From assembly GCA_035772785.1 (NCBI GenBank), contig JAOCPU010000003.1, forward strand, positions 496,001 through 560,000: a DNA stretch of 64,000 nt, in the 5' to 3' direction. Every line of letters begins with the position of its first letter. Position 1 is the stretch's first letter. A program made the translations under genes and the position numbers. The stretch is from Phlebiopsis flavidoalba. Its lineage: Eukaryota; Basidiomycota; Agaricomycetes; Polyporales; Phanerochaetaceae. Under the pieces are notes generated by a model. It made no database searches. It saw nothing but the letters and a program-made list of their open reading frames with translations, and had not been told where the DNA came from. Below, one piece after another: positions 13,401-26,292 of the stretch.

Positions 13401-16400
13401 GGGAATTGTGGTATAGTCATGAGTACGAAGTCCAGCCAATGCTGGAGTATCGCACGGTTGGTGGAGACCGAGATGCCGTCAATGAGGGTTTGCGTGAGCA
13501 GGGGTTCAAGGGAATAGGCCTTGGTGTGGCTTTTCAGCTGATCGTTCATCTCGATTTAGTGAGTGAAGTTTGTGCTGAGTGCGGAGATGAGGGAGTGAAG
13601 GAGGTGAAGCATCTTGTTCTGCAGATCTAGACGACCCGAATGGACGCATAGATACAACTTGCCGACGACAACAGACTCGGCAATCTGGAGCGTGTGCGAA
13701 TCGACCTCTCCACGGGATATCAGCGCCTGGAGGAGATCCACTACGCATGACATGCAAGGTTTCGTTGAAGGAGCTCATCGTCACTGAGTATCTGGAAGCG
13801 GGTTGCGACTGAAGATACCTGGTTCGACGTTCGTCAAACGGTGCTGCCACCAACAATAGTGAACATGGACGTACATCAGCAACACACGTACGAGGACTTC
13901 CATGTAGGAGACATCAGAAGAACCGCCTGTAAACTGCAAGCTCAGTGAGCGATGCGTGATGACCCGCCCGGCCACTATGCGTGGAAGAAGCAAATCTTAC
14001 CGCTTCTCGCTCGGTCACGTAACGCAGCGTGCGAGGAACGTTTTTTTTCCCAGAAATGATCAACGCCTCCCACACGTACTCTACGAGCAACCTTTGTGAG
14101 ACCTTGTCCACCGAACATTGACGACGGATTGCAGTATTCCCAAGACGTGGATAATATACCGTTGGTCGAAACGCGCTCGGTCGTACTCGAAGGATTGAAC
14201 TTGTCTACCATTGACCGTGGATACAGCTGGAGACCTGCGTATGCTTGGGTCGCACAGATCGAAGAGCATGGGATCCAGGATTCTGTGTTGGGGTCAATAG
14301 GCAGTGCCCAGTTCAAGGAGGGACAACTTACCTCGTGTAACTTTTGAGGCTGCACCGCATCCACGTTTCACCAATTCTGCGAAGCTCTGGATCGTCGCTC
14401 TTCAATGTGTTCTAGTACAATCATCACAGGCAGTTTGAGTCTGAAACCCAGGTACAAAAATGTTGTCATCTCCAAGAGAAGTTCAGCACTGCTGGTGACC
14501 GTGGGCGTCGACGAAATGGATGTTTACCTGTGAGTCTCCATAAGACACCAAAGGCCTCACAGGCCTCCCGAACATCCAACGCATTCTCCGAGCTGAGACT
14601 CTGCGAAAGGATAGCAACAATCGGCTGCGACCCGACAGTGTTCTCGAGAGACCAAATAAGGTTGACGGCGCGCATGTGGTAGGTGGACCATGATCGTGGT
14701 CCGTTAAGAGATACCTTAACAGCTGAATATTAGAGGTCAATTCAGGTTTAGAAAGCACCCGACTAGCACATACAGGCGAGACCAAGAGCTGATATGAGGC
14801 TCCTCTTGCGGAAAATTGTTTAGCTTTGGCTCGATGTGAGATGCCTCGTGTAAGCCTCATGACTGTCGAACCACCACGTGTCCAATCACGGGAAAACCTG
14901 TCGCCTAACCTCGTCACTGTTGGTTTGTGCGATAACGCGACAGGAACGGAAAGCAAGTACCTCTCCTTGGATGGACTGCACGACGGTGGCCAGCCACTCG
15001 TCCGGATTCCACCGGGACAAACGACGGCTTTTCGTCGCTTTGTTGAAGTTGCTGGGCCATCTTCTTGAAGAGCTGGAGGGACTTGATGAAGTTCTCGCGG
15101 ATAGTCGCGTCTGGCGTCCCAGTACTCGAGGGAGCAGATCCGCACAACATGTTCAGTCGAATGAGATCATCGAAAATCGTGACCAAGGGGTGAAGTCGAC
15201 TCCTCTCTCACGAATTGCAAGAGAGACAACTTCATTCCCATAAAACGCGCAGGCAAAAGCACAAGCACTCTGCGTAGGCAGCGTACTTGTTTCTTCGCCA
15301 CTGATACGGGGCTTCTCCTTCAGAAAGCCGATTCGGATGTGTTTGTGAATCTCGTGGAGCAGGGACAGGCATATGTTGTACGACTTTGTACGCCACTCGC
15401 TTGGGCTCTGCCTCTCCACAACTCTGAAACATTAGTCTCTCCTCGTGTAAAATAGTTGAAACATGCAACTTACTGCTAGAGCCTCTAAGATAGCAGCAAA
15501 GGCTGTTGGAAGATGGACAGCCTCAATTTCCTCGTCGTGCGTTATGGTACGTTGCTAATATATGGGAGGACCATCGAAGTGCCCTAAGAACCCATTTCAA
15601 GTAAGTCGTGCAAGTGCGTGCTAAAATTATGCTCACCTCTGAGCGGTCAGTGTCAGCTGTTACATCTGAAAGGACCACCCCGAGTAGCTGTTTTGTACAG
15701 AGCAAGAGGCTCCACAGCCTCGTACAATGTACTGGCCGTCATTTGTAGCTGAAGCCGATTAGTATATAAAGACCAGGAGTGCGGAGAATGCTGGCATACC
15801 TCATCTCCTGGGTCCGTTCCCGATTTCAATTCACAGCCTCGTTTGAGTGCGCGGAAGGAATCGAAAACCAATGCCTCGGTCAGCAGTGACCCAATCTCGT
15901 ACTTGTCGAGTAAGGAAAACAAAGATCTTAAAGGGTCTTGACGGCGAGTACTCCGGGGAAGGGTTGAACATATCTTCCTGTGATGATGAAAATATTTGAG
16001 AGAGGTATAATAGGGTTCGTGATAAATACAAACCTTCAAAGTAGCAGTGAGAAGCTCAAGTCCGTGAGTCTTAAGGTGCACAATTTGCTGCTGGCTACTC
16101 TCGTCTGACCCGAGGAGCCAAGTGTACAGGCGGCGATTCAATGCAAGGTCGCGCCGCAGCACGACACTTGTGGCAGCTCGCATGAGGATGTTGCGGTCTT
16201 CAGGAGGAGCATTCTTGACAGCAATACTCTCCAACGGTAAGGATTGAAGCAGGATATCGAGAGCCCCTCTTCGTACGAGCGAATCGTCGTCTTCGAGTGC
16301 AGAAGAAGCTATCGCAAGCGGATCATGAGACCGATGTCCCTGCCTACAATGCTCGTGAGGTCTATGAGACGAGAATCAGCACTGTAATGTATGTATGCTA

Positions 16401-17373
16401 TGAAGTTTCACCTTCTTCCGGCTTTAATCAAGCTTCTTCACGCGGTTAACCGTTCTTGAGAGAAAATTCAAAGAAGTGCCCGGGCAGATGGGGAGGTGAG
16501 CATGACAAGCCAGATATTCTGAAGGAAGAAAGAGGGGGAGACGGTCCCAGAGAGACGGTCCAACAAGCCTAGCACCTTGTCGAAGAATTCCCCCGTTTCC
16601 TCTTCGAGTCCAGGCAAGAGCGCGAGGATAAACGACTTGATCACAGGTCGCAGTCCGCCTTGGAGTGGTAGGTAGTGGGTATCGAACAGATTAAGCAGGG
16701 TGGGCTGCGGCGAGGTTTAGCCAGCAGCATGGATATGGGGATGTCCATATGACGCACCTTGACGGACGTAGCTTAGCATACTCGAAGAATGGGAACAATC
16801 CTGAGGGACCATAGGGCAAGGTCGCGCTGTGAAGACCTTCAGACTGAAGGGTTGACTGACTGTAATGTGTTCTGTGCCAAGATGCAAGAGCATGTCGCGC
16901 ACCCCAATACAGCGAATATATGCGCATACACGTCCAGTGCTCTCTGGTGTACTCCAGAGGGTAATGCAGGATTCAAGCACTGAGCAAGTCGTTTGGCTAC
17001 GATAACCTTTCGAGGGATCTCTTTGAATTGCATGTACGCTGTGGAAGGTCTAGCTATTCTTAATATTTGAGTCGCAGCACGGTAACCGAAACCGCACCTT
17101 CAGAAGCTGCTTCAAGAATGAGATGAAGTCTTTGCCCATTCATGCAAACGTTGTCGAATGAGCTGAGACATTTCTCGACCTGCTGCGTGTACATCGAAAC
17201 CTGCTTGTATTTCTTATTTCGGATCATTCGCATACGCCGAGAGATTCACTGCATGCGATTGAGCCGATATTCCAATGTAGCGGGGCGCGGCAAGAGTACT
17301 GACCTCCCGACGTCGCTCCCAGCTTCCTCGAGACGGCGGCTTGACTAGCATTTACAACATCGTCCCCTGACAT
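10483..17373 (-). CDS. DOP1: DOP1 (Dopey) family protein, endosome-Golgi trafficking
   Basis: DOP1 is a very large leucine-zipper-like protein that works with the Mon2 scaffold in membrane traffic between endosomes and the Golgi. The start ATG (17371-17373) opens MSGDDVVNASQAAVSRKLG. After one intron come SAYANDPK, YTQQVEKCLSSFDNV and GKDFISFLKQLLK, the conserved N-terminal domain, then LPSGVHQRALDVYAHIF near 16.9 kb. Inner conserved blocks are RAVNLIWSLENTVGSQPI at 14.6 kb and MLFEYLEQYLQRLEGPLAVQ at 12.5 kb. The C-terminal block HQWIFITDTVDAIYKPEKYW is at 10.85 kb, and the protein ends SYESVYTSCGNVDWE...MFDGR with the stop at 10483-10485. The genomic length (6.9 kb) with about 50 nt introns fits a protein of roughly 1,800-2,000 residues. 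Several single-base shifts interrupt exons, for example in the DNV/HEWA-type segment near 17.13 kb. Confidence 0.92.
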
Positions 17374-17677
17374 TCCAGCGCAGGAGTTTTTATCACAAGC
17401 CCAACAGTTTGTGAATGGAGTATAGGTACGGAGAGAGGGAAGAAGTGGTGTCGCTGTGCACTTCACGCCCTGGGTACCGCAGTAGGCGCGCACGTGGAGG
17501 CGTGAGTAGGACACGACGCGCATCTCGCGTAGTCCCAGTTCGGAGAATCACGTTCTGAACGCTCGCAAGATTTAGATTCAATGACACAAATGAGGTAGGA
17601 TAAATATCCAGAATGTGGGCTAACTACACAGGAGCAGACAAGAAATGGCGTGTAAACGCAAACAGTGAAAGCACAGT

Positions 17678-19071
17678 TTAAGAGCCTGTGGAAATCGACA
17701 TCGATAGAGGGGAATCTACAGCCTGCGCCGTCGTGCGCCTCTTCGGAGCAGAGACAGAGTCAGTCACCTGTGGAGCTTTGAGCTCGGGAGGATGGGTTGG
17801 TGGCGGCACCACCTCGACCCCTGCCTCGACCAGAAGTGCCAGTGAGCCGGGAATGGGCACCGTGGACCAAGGGTGAGAGCAACCCCAAGTCGCGCTCTAC
17901 ATTCGCCATAGCCAGGGCAGTAGCCTGTGTAGCAGCTGGAATGGCTGGTGGGACGAGATATTGTGTCGCGTACTCGGACTCTTTATCTCCTATCCATGTT
18001 TTCATGAACCATCGCCCTCCTGCGATTCCCCGAACCTCACGGTTTGCTTGACGCCAGTGACGAACCTTCTTGCCACTCTTATCCAATGGTAGTACCGGGG
18101 CGAAACCACTCGGGAATTTTGGTGGCGGTGTGAACAGCGAAAGGTTTCGTGGGCAAGGGATAGGAAGGTAGGGGGACACCCTCCAGGTTTATGTCCTCCA
18201 TGCTGGGGGGCGCAGGAGCCATAGGTTATGGCATGTGAGGGTAAAGGCAGATCGTGGAACTCTGGGCTCGCTTCCTCATGTCCGGGGGACGAAGCTGCGG
18301 TACCAGCATACGCTGTTTGATCCAGGGCATAAGGGATAATTTGCGCATACGAGTTCACGAACGTACGCTCACTGGTGCTTCCGGCGTCGTCTCCTCGTAG
18401 GTGCGAAGGAACCGCTGTAGCAGTTCTGTAGACAACGTGAGCAAATGCTTAGGAAAATGCATGAGAGGCATACTTTGCGCCACGTTTACGAGTACCACCC
18501 CGTTGGCCAGTGCCTCTGGCGCCACCACGCTTCCTAGTCGGCGCTGGGACGGGCGCGGATATGGAGTTCGCAGGGGGATGGTGATTGTACCAAGTCCGTC
18601 CGGTCCTGGACCACTATTTATCATAGTACCGCTGTCTGGAGGACATGTTTCGGTAAGAGCATAATGGAGATAGGAATACTTACGCACCTGTACGACCCAG
18701 TTTTTTGGACCTTGCTCCTCGTCCTCGTCCCCGCCCCACGTCCTGTTGCTGTGCCGCGTTTGGCAGGTGCAGCACGCTTCTCCACCGGCGGCGGGTGCGG
18801 AGACAAACTACGGGGGGAGGGGCGCGGTGCCCTAGGTTCGTCTTCATCGTCGTCAATGAGCTGGTCCTCTTCCTCATCGTCATCTTCATCGTCCTCGTCG
18901 GTCTCACCGTGTGCCTTGGATTTCTTGGTCGACGGCCCGGCGACGGGGGCGGGGTTTACGACCAACTTAACTCGGAATTTGGACTGGCGACTGGGATTCG
19001 GTTGAGGCTCTGGAGTCTCCTCCTTGAGCGTCGAGATCTGTGGGAGCGTCCATGTCGACGTCCTCGTTCAT
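17678..19071 (-). CDS. Acidic, basic-patch nuclear-type protein of unknown function
   Basis: I do not recognise a named family. Starting from ATG at 19069-19071 the protein reads MNEDVDMDAPTDLDAQGGDS, then a KLVVNPAPVAGPSTKK segment, a long acidic run (DEDDEDDDEEEDQLIDDDED), a proline/serine stretch and a basic AT-hook-like patch (AKRGTATGRGAGTRTRSK). The C-terminal third has the most conserved-looking block: VLPLDKSGKKVRHWRQANRE, then GGRWFMKTWIGDKESEYA, at about 17.97-18.10 kb. It ends with a Gly/Arg/Ala-rich tail and SMSISTGS before the stop at 17678-17680. The composition suggests a chromatin-associated protein, perhaps a subunit of a remodelling complex, but that is inference. It is tail-to-head with DOP1 and divergent from the ATP synthase subunit gene. 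Confidence 0.7.
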
Positions 19072-19979
19072 GGCGCGGGAGCGAGCGTGGTCCTGCTGAG
19101 CCTCGCCGTTGGGGGTCGTAGGAAATCCAAGGAGAGACGCGGAACATGATGCTTTCGGGGCGTGTCCGTATCCAGCCTGAGGCCAGACGAGTCCCGAAGT
19201 TCAATGTGTGCTGGACAAGGTCTGGGAAGCGAATAAATCACCGTCATCAGGCGACGGCCATCTTTATATACCAAACTCACGGGCGCTGGCTATTCGGATG
19301 TATTATATACGAATATGCGAGGCAAGGGACAATGGGAGTGACAGGATTTTCGCAGTTCGTCCAAGCTATCCGGGAATGTGGGGGATGCGGAAGACCAGCA
19401 GCGATGCCGCAGCCTCGGCTGAAGCACAGACCAGCGGACATGGAAATTTATGGCCGGCGACTGCAGTTCCAGCCACGGAATCAACATGAAACTCTCCAAA
19501 CTTTTTCCAGCCATGGTTGTTTGGTTCCTATTCGTGCTAGCGAACCTTTTGTGGCCAAGTGATGTCCATGAGTGCCGGCGTTAGCAATGAGTATGAATTC
19601 AATGGACTCCAGAATTCCCCTTTTCCGTATAAGAATTCATTTAGACTCATAAATACCATTCCGTGCCAGCCTACGTCTTCCGGCGAACATAACATGAACT
19701 GAGGATTCGACGAAGAATCTCATGTCCGCTGAGTCTGGCGTTGGGCGCCACCCCGGACAGGCTGCACGTGATGACACTCTGGCGGGCGACCCCGACCTTC
19801 CGGCTTCACGCAAGGAATACCATCCTCAGCAAGTCTACCCCCCCTCCTGTGGCCTCTAAGCCCGCCTGTAAGCATCTAGTTATACTCCGCATATGCTTGT
19901 TAGTCACCAATTGCTCTCACAGACTTTCTCTCTTTCCCCATAGTACCATTGGCTGGGTCGGAACTAAGCAGGCGAAATA
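19072..19979. other. Divergent promoter region with a small unassigned frame
   Basis: This region separates the acidic nuclear-type protein (-) from the ATP synthase subunit e gene (+). A short plus-strand frame begins at ATG 19722 (MSAESGVGRHPGQAARDDTL) and stops at 19857-19859. If one base in the C-run just before 19850 is in error, the frame reaches a plausible GT donor. It might be a small gene or an upstream frame; I could not settle it. The rest shows nothing recognisable. Confidence 0.4.
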
Positions 19980-20377
19980 ATGGCCTCCTCCACCGTTAAC
20001 GTACGTTAATTTGGTTCGTAGATGCTCTTGCGCTCGAGACTCAATGCACATTTGTAACGCAGGTTGTGCGCTACACCGCTCTGCTCTCTGGAGTCTTCTA
20101 CGGCATTCCCACCGCCGCACACTGCAAAAAGAGGCCGATGAGCAGAAGAAGAACCATGCGATCCACGAGCGGGAACACCTGATAGCACAGGCGAAGGAGG
20201 CGTGGAAGAAGAAACAGGAGGGCTCTAAGGATGGTCGTGAGTCTTTTAACACAGCTCGCTCACAGAGTTCTACGGGGCAAAATGGTTCTGACCCCCACGT
20301 CTACAGTTGTCACAGACCCAGAAGACCCACGATTCGACCTGGAGAAGCTTATTGCAAAGTGGGAAAGCGACTCATAA
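19980..20377 (+). CDS. ATP21: Mitochondrial ATP synthase subunit e (Atp21/Tim11 type)
   Basis: This small inner-membrane subunit of F1Fo ATP synthase supports dimerisation of the enzyme and cristae shape. Three exons: 19980-20000, 20063-20233 and 20307-20377. The protein starts MASSTVNVVRYTALLSGVFYGI; the single membrane helix contains the GVFYG (GxxxG) motif known to mediate dimer contacts. Next come HRRTLQKEADEQKKNHAIHE and the helical AQAKEAWKKKQEGSKD region, and the C-terminus is DPEDPRFDLEKLIAKWESDS. About 87 residues, the normal length. One C is missing in the CCC run near 20107 (between FYGI and HRR), which breaks the frame; both sides are conserved, so this is most likely a consensus error. 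Confidence 0.92.
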
Positions 20378-20783
20378 TCATGTTGCGGTCGCATACACTG
20401 GCACTCTCTCCTCTTAGACTTGGGACGCCTTCCCGGTATCCATAGCTTTCGACCTATATCTAATGACGCTGTAACTTCGCGAAGGAGACTCCAGGGCTCA
20501 TAAATGCCGCTGTCATACTTGGTATCGGAGGGCAGAACATAGATACAGGTTATTATGCGTATTTATGTTCGAATGTGTGTTGGGTCAATGTCTGCTTGCG
20601 CCCGATGGCTGGCTGAAGCGCGCCACCGTGAGAGTCCAAGAAAGGAGCTTGCGTTCGGGTCCATCATCACACAAACGCGTACCCGTAAACTGTCGGGCCA
20701 CCACCACCTTAGACTTTTCACCTCTTCTTCACTAAGTCACTTGAAGGTCGCCTATCTTTCGTGACGAGTCACCGCTTAGAACC
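20378..20783. other. Short intergenic region
   Basis: This stretch lies between ATP synthase subunit e and the WD40 gene on the same strand, and presumably carries the 3' UTR of one and the promoter of the other. I see no coding or structural signal. Confidence 0.5.
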
Positions 20784-22836
<2,053 letters not shown>

Positions 22837-22840
<4 letters not shown>

Positions 22841-23087
22841 ACACGAGATAGTACCTCCACCCAACAAACTACGAAGAGAATGATACCAAGTGCCCACAAG
22901 CTAATTGGGCTCCGTTTTTGCGAGCCTCTCCTGACGAGACGGCTTGACAGGGTTCTTGCCTGCGCGTGCCTTGTTGAGCGCTGAACTGTGCGTTCCTCTG
23001 GCGCATTTCGAATTCGGTCGGCTGTGAGGATATGTAGGATAAGACCCACGATCATAGTATGAAGTCATCAGTGGTAATACGTACCAT
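22837..23087 (-). CDS. YSY6: Stress-associated ER membrane protein (RAMP4/SERP1/Ysy6 type)
   Basis: This tail-anchored ER protein associates with the translocon and helps secretory proteins under stress. The proposed first exon is the start codon alone (23085-23087), followed by a 63 nt intron with GTACGT and CACAG ends (23022-23084). Exon 2 encodes PTEFEMRQRNAQFSAQQGTR, then GKNPVKPSRQERLAKTE, then the anchor PISLWALGIILFVVCWVEVL. The final length of about 62 residues matches the family (60-66). Two single-base shifts are needed, one near GTR/GKN and one in the CCC before ATTAGC near 22.9 kb. The stop (22837-22839) overlaps the last stop of the convergent WD40 frame. Confidence 0.85.
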
Positions 23088-23276
23088 TTTAGATGATGGT
23101 GAAGGTGGACAAAGGAGTGACTGGGTATATAGGGTGATGGCGTTTGGACAACCTCGACCCAAAGCAAGCGACGTGTCTGTGGAGGCAGGCGCCTGCAGCC
23201 ACGTTACGCGTCCGTATTTGGAAACGCGGCGGCTTCCCGATAGATCTGCTGCAGATCATCCCCGCACACCGACCAT

Positions 23277-24348
23277 ATGGGCAAAAAAGGCACGCTCAAA
23301 TCCGCACTCTCCTCACAGCAAGCTCGGCTCAAGAAGAAAACAGGACGCGATACAGGCCGCCCAGGTTGCAGAAGCAACGTGGAAAAAAGACACCTGCTGC
23401 GAAGGGCAAAGGCAAAGCGACACCAGGCCCGATCACTGTTCCGTTCAAGGCTACGGACAAAACATCCTCCGCATAGGCGAAGGCAATTTCTCATTTACCA
23501 GAGCTCTTGTTTGCGACGCCCCATCTTCTTACAATACCTTCGGCGGCCAATGTATTTGCAACCGCATATGACTCGGAGACCGAATGCTATGAGAAGTATC
23601 CAGAGGCCCAAGAAATCGTGAAAGAACTCCGGGAAAAGGGACAGTCCCAGTGCTCAGTGCTGTTCGGGGTAGATGCTACAAAGCTACAATCAACATCGAG
23701 CTTGCGAAATCGCAAGTTTGACAAGATTGTGTGGGAATTTCCCTCACGCAGGTGATGTCATCTCCAGTTACTCCTCATTTTATATCTAACAACAGTCGTG
23801 TGCAGGCAAGGGTTATTTCGGACCAAGATCGCAACATCCTGAGTAATCAAATGCTCTTGCTCGACTTTCTTCGCTCTGCAGCTCCTTTACTGCAGTCTGG
23901 AGCTGCACCATCAGCTCAAAATTCTCGAAAGAAGAAACAGCCAGAGGATTTCTGATCGCGAGGACGACTCGGAGAGTTTGAACGAAGCGGACAAGCAGCT
24001 CGTCGCAGTCTGCACAAACAAGGGGAACAGTGCTAGTAACTCTACGGAATGTGACGCCGTATACATTATAGGTATATTTCTTCCTCGAGCTCATGGCTTC
24101 TCATAAACTAACGCAGAAGGTTGTCGTGGAAGGGATCTGCCCAAACTTGCCAAGAATCCACCACCACCTACGAAAGCTGGTATGCCTGAAAAACCCTCGA
24201 TATGTTCAACTACGTTCCTTTGTATTTCACCGAAGTCAATGGAAAAGGGTATGAACATCGAATGACCAAGGGTGAACGAGCACACGGTAAAGGGACAACT
24301 GGTCAAGGGGGAGAGGATCGCACTTGGGAGTTTTATTTGAAGGACTGA
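23277..24348 (+). CDS. BMT5-like 25S rRNA (uridine-N3) methyltransferase (DUF2431)
   Basis: Members of this Rossmann-fold family methylate uridine N3 in large-subunit rRNA in the nucleolus. The start at 23277 gives MGKKGTLKSALSSQQARLKK, a basic N-terminal tail with a Lys-rich run (AAKGKGKATPGP). The SAM-binding motif I is ILRIGEGNFSFTRAL at about 23.47-23.51 kb. Then come LPSAANVFATAYDSETECYE, FGVDATKLQSTSSLRN and FDKIVW-FP, the DUF2431 core. After LSNQMLLLDFLRSAAPLLQS an insert rich in Ser/Lys/Glu precedes the C-terminal block YVQLRSFVFHRSQWKGYEHR, and the gene ends WEFYLKD with the stop at 24346-24348. Several indels and at least two introns break the frame. The assignment to this family is firm; that it modifies the same site as yeast Bmt5 is inferred. 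Confidence 0.88.
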
Positions 24349-24593
24349 TACTATTTTCTACCACGTTCTAACACATATATTTATTCACTGCTTGTCTAGA
24401 GGTTGATGCAGTTCGGCATGGAATGCGTACTAGTAAAAAAGGGGGTTTCAAGCGTGGTCTTGACTCAGTGATCATTTTACTCGCCTTTCCTTCTGCTTCC
24501 TCCCCTTCTAGGGCTATAAGCACCCTATTATCCTTCATCCTTTACACGCGAACTCACGAACGTCGTGTTCAACCCCTCACTGCGCGCTTGATC

Positions 24594-25977
24594 ATGGTCA
24601 CACCACCTCCCCAAGGCTCTCATGAGCCTGATTTCGCCCGGATGACACGGCCTCGGCGACGCCACAGTTGCCGTTTGCCGCCGTGACTACTGAAACATCT
24701 ATGATCCCTGTGGCCAACCCAGATGATTGACTTCTCTCCCATCCCACCATCACTAACATTGTTTAAACCTAGCTCGAGATGGCATTACCAGGTGCCACCT
24801 CACTCAGACGAAATCAAAGTCGCATTCCCATTGGAACATGTGCTGTTATTGACGCTAAATAGGCCAAAGTCGCTGAATGCCATGACGCTCCTACAATGGA
24901 TTCGGACATTAGTAAACTTCTTGCATGGTTCGAGTCGGAACCTAGTCTCTGGTTATGTGTCAAAGACGTATGGAAGTACGACTAACATGGCTAATTCTCC
25001 CAAATCGCAGGGTAGTCGTTCTCAACCGGCGAAGGGCGCGCGTTCTGCGCGGGTGCGGACCTCATCGCGTAAGGCGCGTTCGAGTTCAACATGCAATCGC
25101 ATATTCTAATGTTTCACCCAAGCTGGAACGATCGTGCTCACTCGGATAAGACACCTGAGAGTGAGATCGAAGATGGCATCAAACGCGTCAACGGCTTCGG
25201 AGGCATATCGCGCAGGCAGTCCTCCTGCAAGCACCATTATCGCGGCTGTGAATGGTAGGATCATACGGCGGAGGCACGGAGATGGTGCTCAATTGCGATA
25301 TCGTGATTGCGAGCAGAAGAAGCAGTCTTCGCCCTGCCCGAAGTCAAGCGTGGCGTCGTGGCTAACATGGGAGGTTGTGTGTTACCATTGTTGATTTGGA
25401 CCCTGTCTATCTAACTCGTGTGTCCCCGCAGGCATACCGAGGCTGCCCGGATAGCAGGCCACCAGCTTGCGGCCGAGATGTTACTTCTTGGCAGAAAGAA
25501 ATGTGCCCGCACACGAGGCCGCGACCCGCTTCGGCTTGTGAGTAGAATTTCATGCCAGTGGATTAAGACTGCTTCTGACTCGGGAACAAAGTGTCAACAA
25601 AGTAGGTACCGAAGTCAGGGACGTTGTCAAGATACAGCTCTAGAATGGGCTAAAGAAATTACACAAAATTCGCCAGACTCCGTGCAGTCTACCAAGCGTG
25701 CACTTGTGCTGTCAAACCCAGATCGGCGACGTGGAGGGGAAGCCGTGGTTACTCACCATCGCTCCAAGGAGATGCTTCGTGTCTATGCGTAGTGACAATA
25801 TCAAGGTTCGTTCAACCGCGTGATTTGTGCTGTAAATGCTAATTGATCTACGTGTAGAATGGCCTGCTAGCTTTGCACAGGTACATTGAACAGCATTTTT
25901 TTCTTCTCATTGAGTCCTAACTTGACATTTCACCACAGAAACGCAAGCCGACGTGGAGCAACCCGGCCAAGCTATGA
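24594..25977 (+). CDS. Enoyl-CoA hydratase/isomerase family protein
   Basis: Crotonase-fold enzymes hydrate or isomerise acyl-CoA thioesters, usually in beta-oxidation. The plausible start at 24594 gives MVTPPPQGSHEPDFAR. The conserved core follows in pieces: VLLLTLNRPKSLNAMT at 24.84 kb, the oxyanion-hole block GRAFCAGADL at about 25.03-25.06 kb, NGFGG at 25.19 kb, NCDIVIASEEAVFALPEVK near 25.28-25.35 kb, then IPRLPRIAGHQLAAEMLLLG at 25.43-25.49 kb. The C-terminal helices are ALEWAKEITQNSPDSVQSTK and HRKRKPTWSNPAKL, and the stop is at 25975-25977. It has several introns and frameshifts. The substrate and the compartment cannot be told; no clear peroxisomal SKL-type end is present (it ends PAKL). 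Confidence 0.88.
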
Positions 25978-26292
25978 TTTGGGCTTAGTGCTCTGACGAT
26001 ATACACACTACCCCAGCCTTCACTTATACAAATATCCCTATATGTCATTCCCTTGAGGCAAATGCACTCATAAATCAAAGCACATGGTTCCCAGACTAGC
26101 GGGGGTCAAATGACCTTCCGCCAGGGTATATGCGCGAAAAAGAAGTCCCTTAAATGTTACAAAGAAGCCTTCCCAGCTGGAAGGTGTACTTAACATATGT
26201 CCACAAAGAACCAGCTATGAGACAAAAAAAAACGAAGCAGGACAGCCATAAGAGTACAGATGCAATCCCACGTCGGGCAGGGCGACGGGGAC

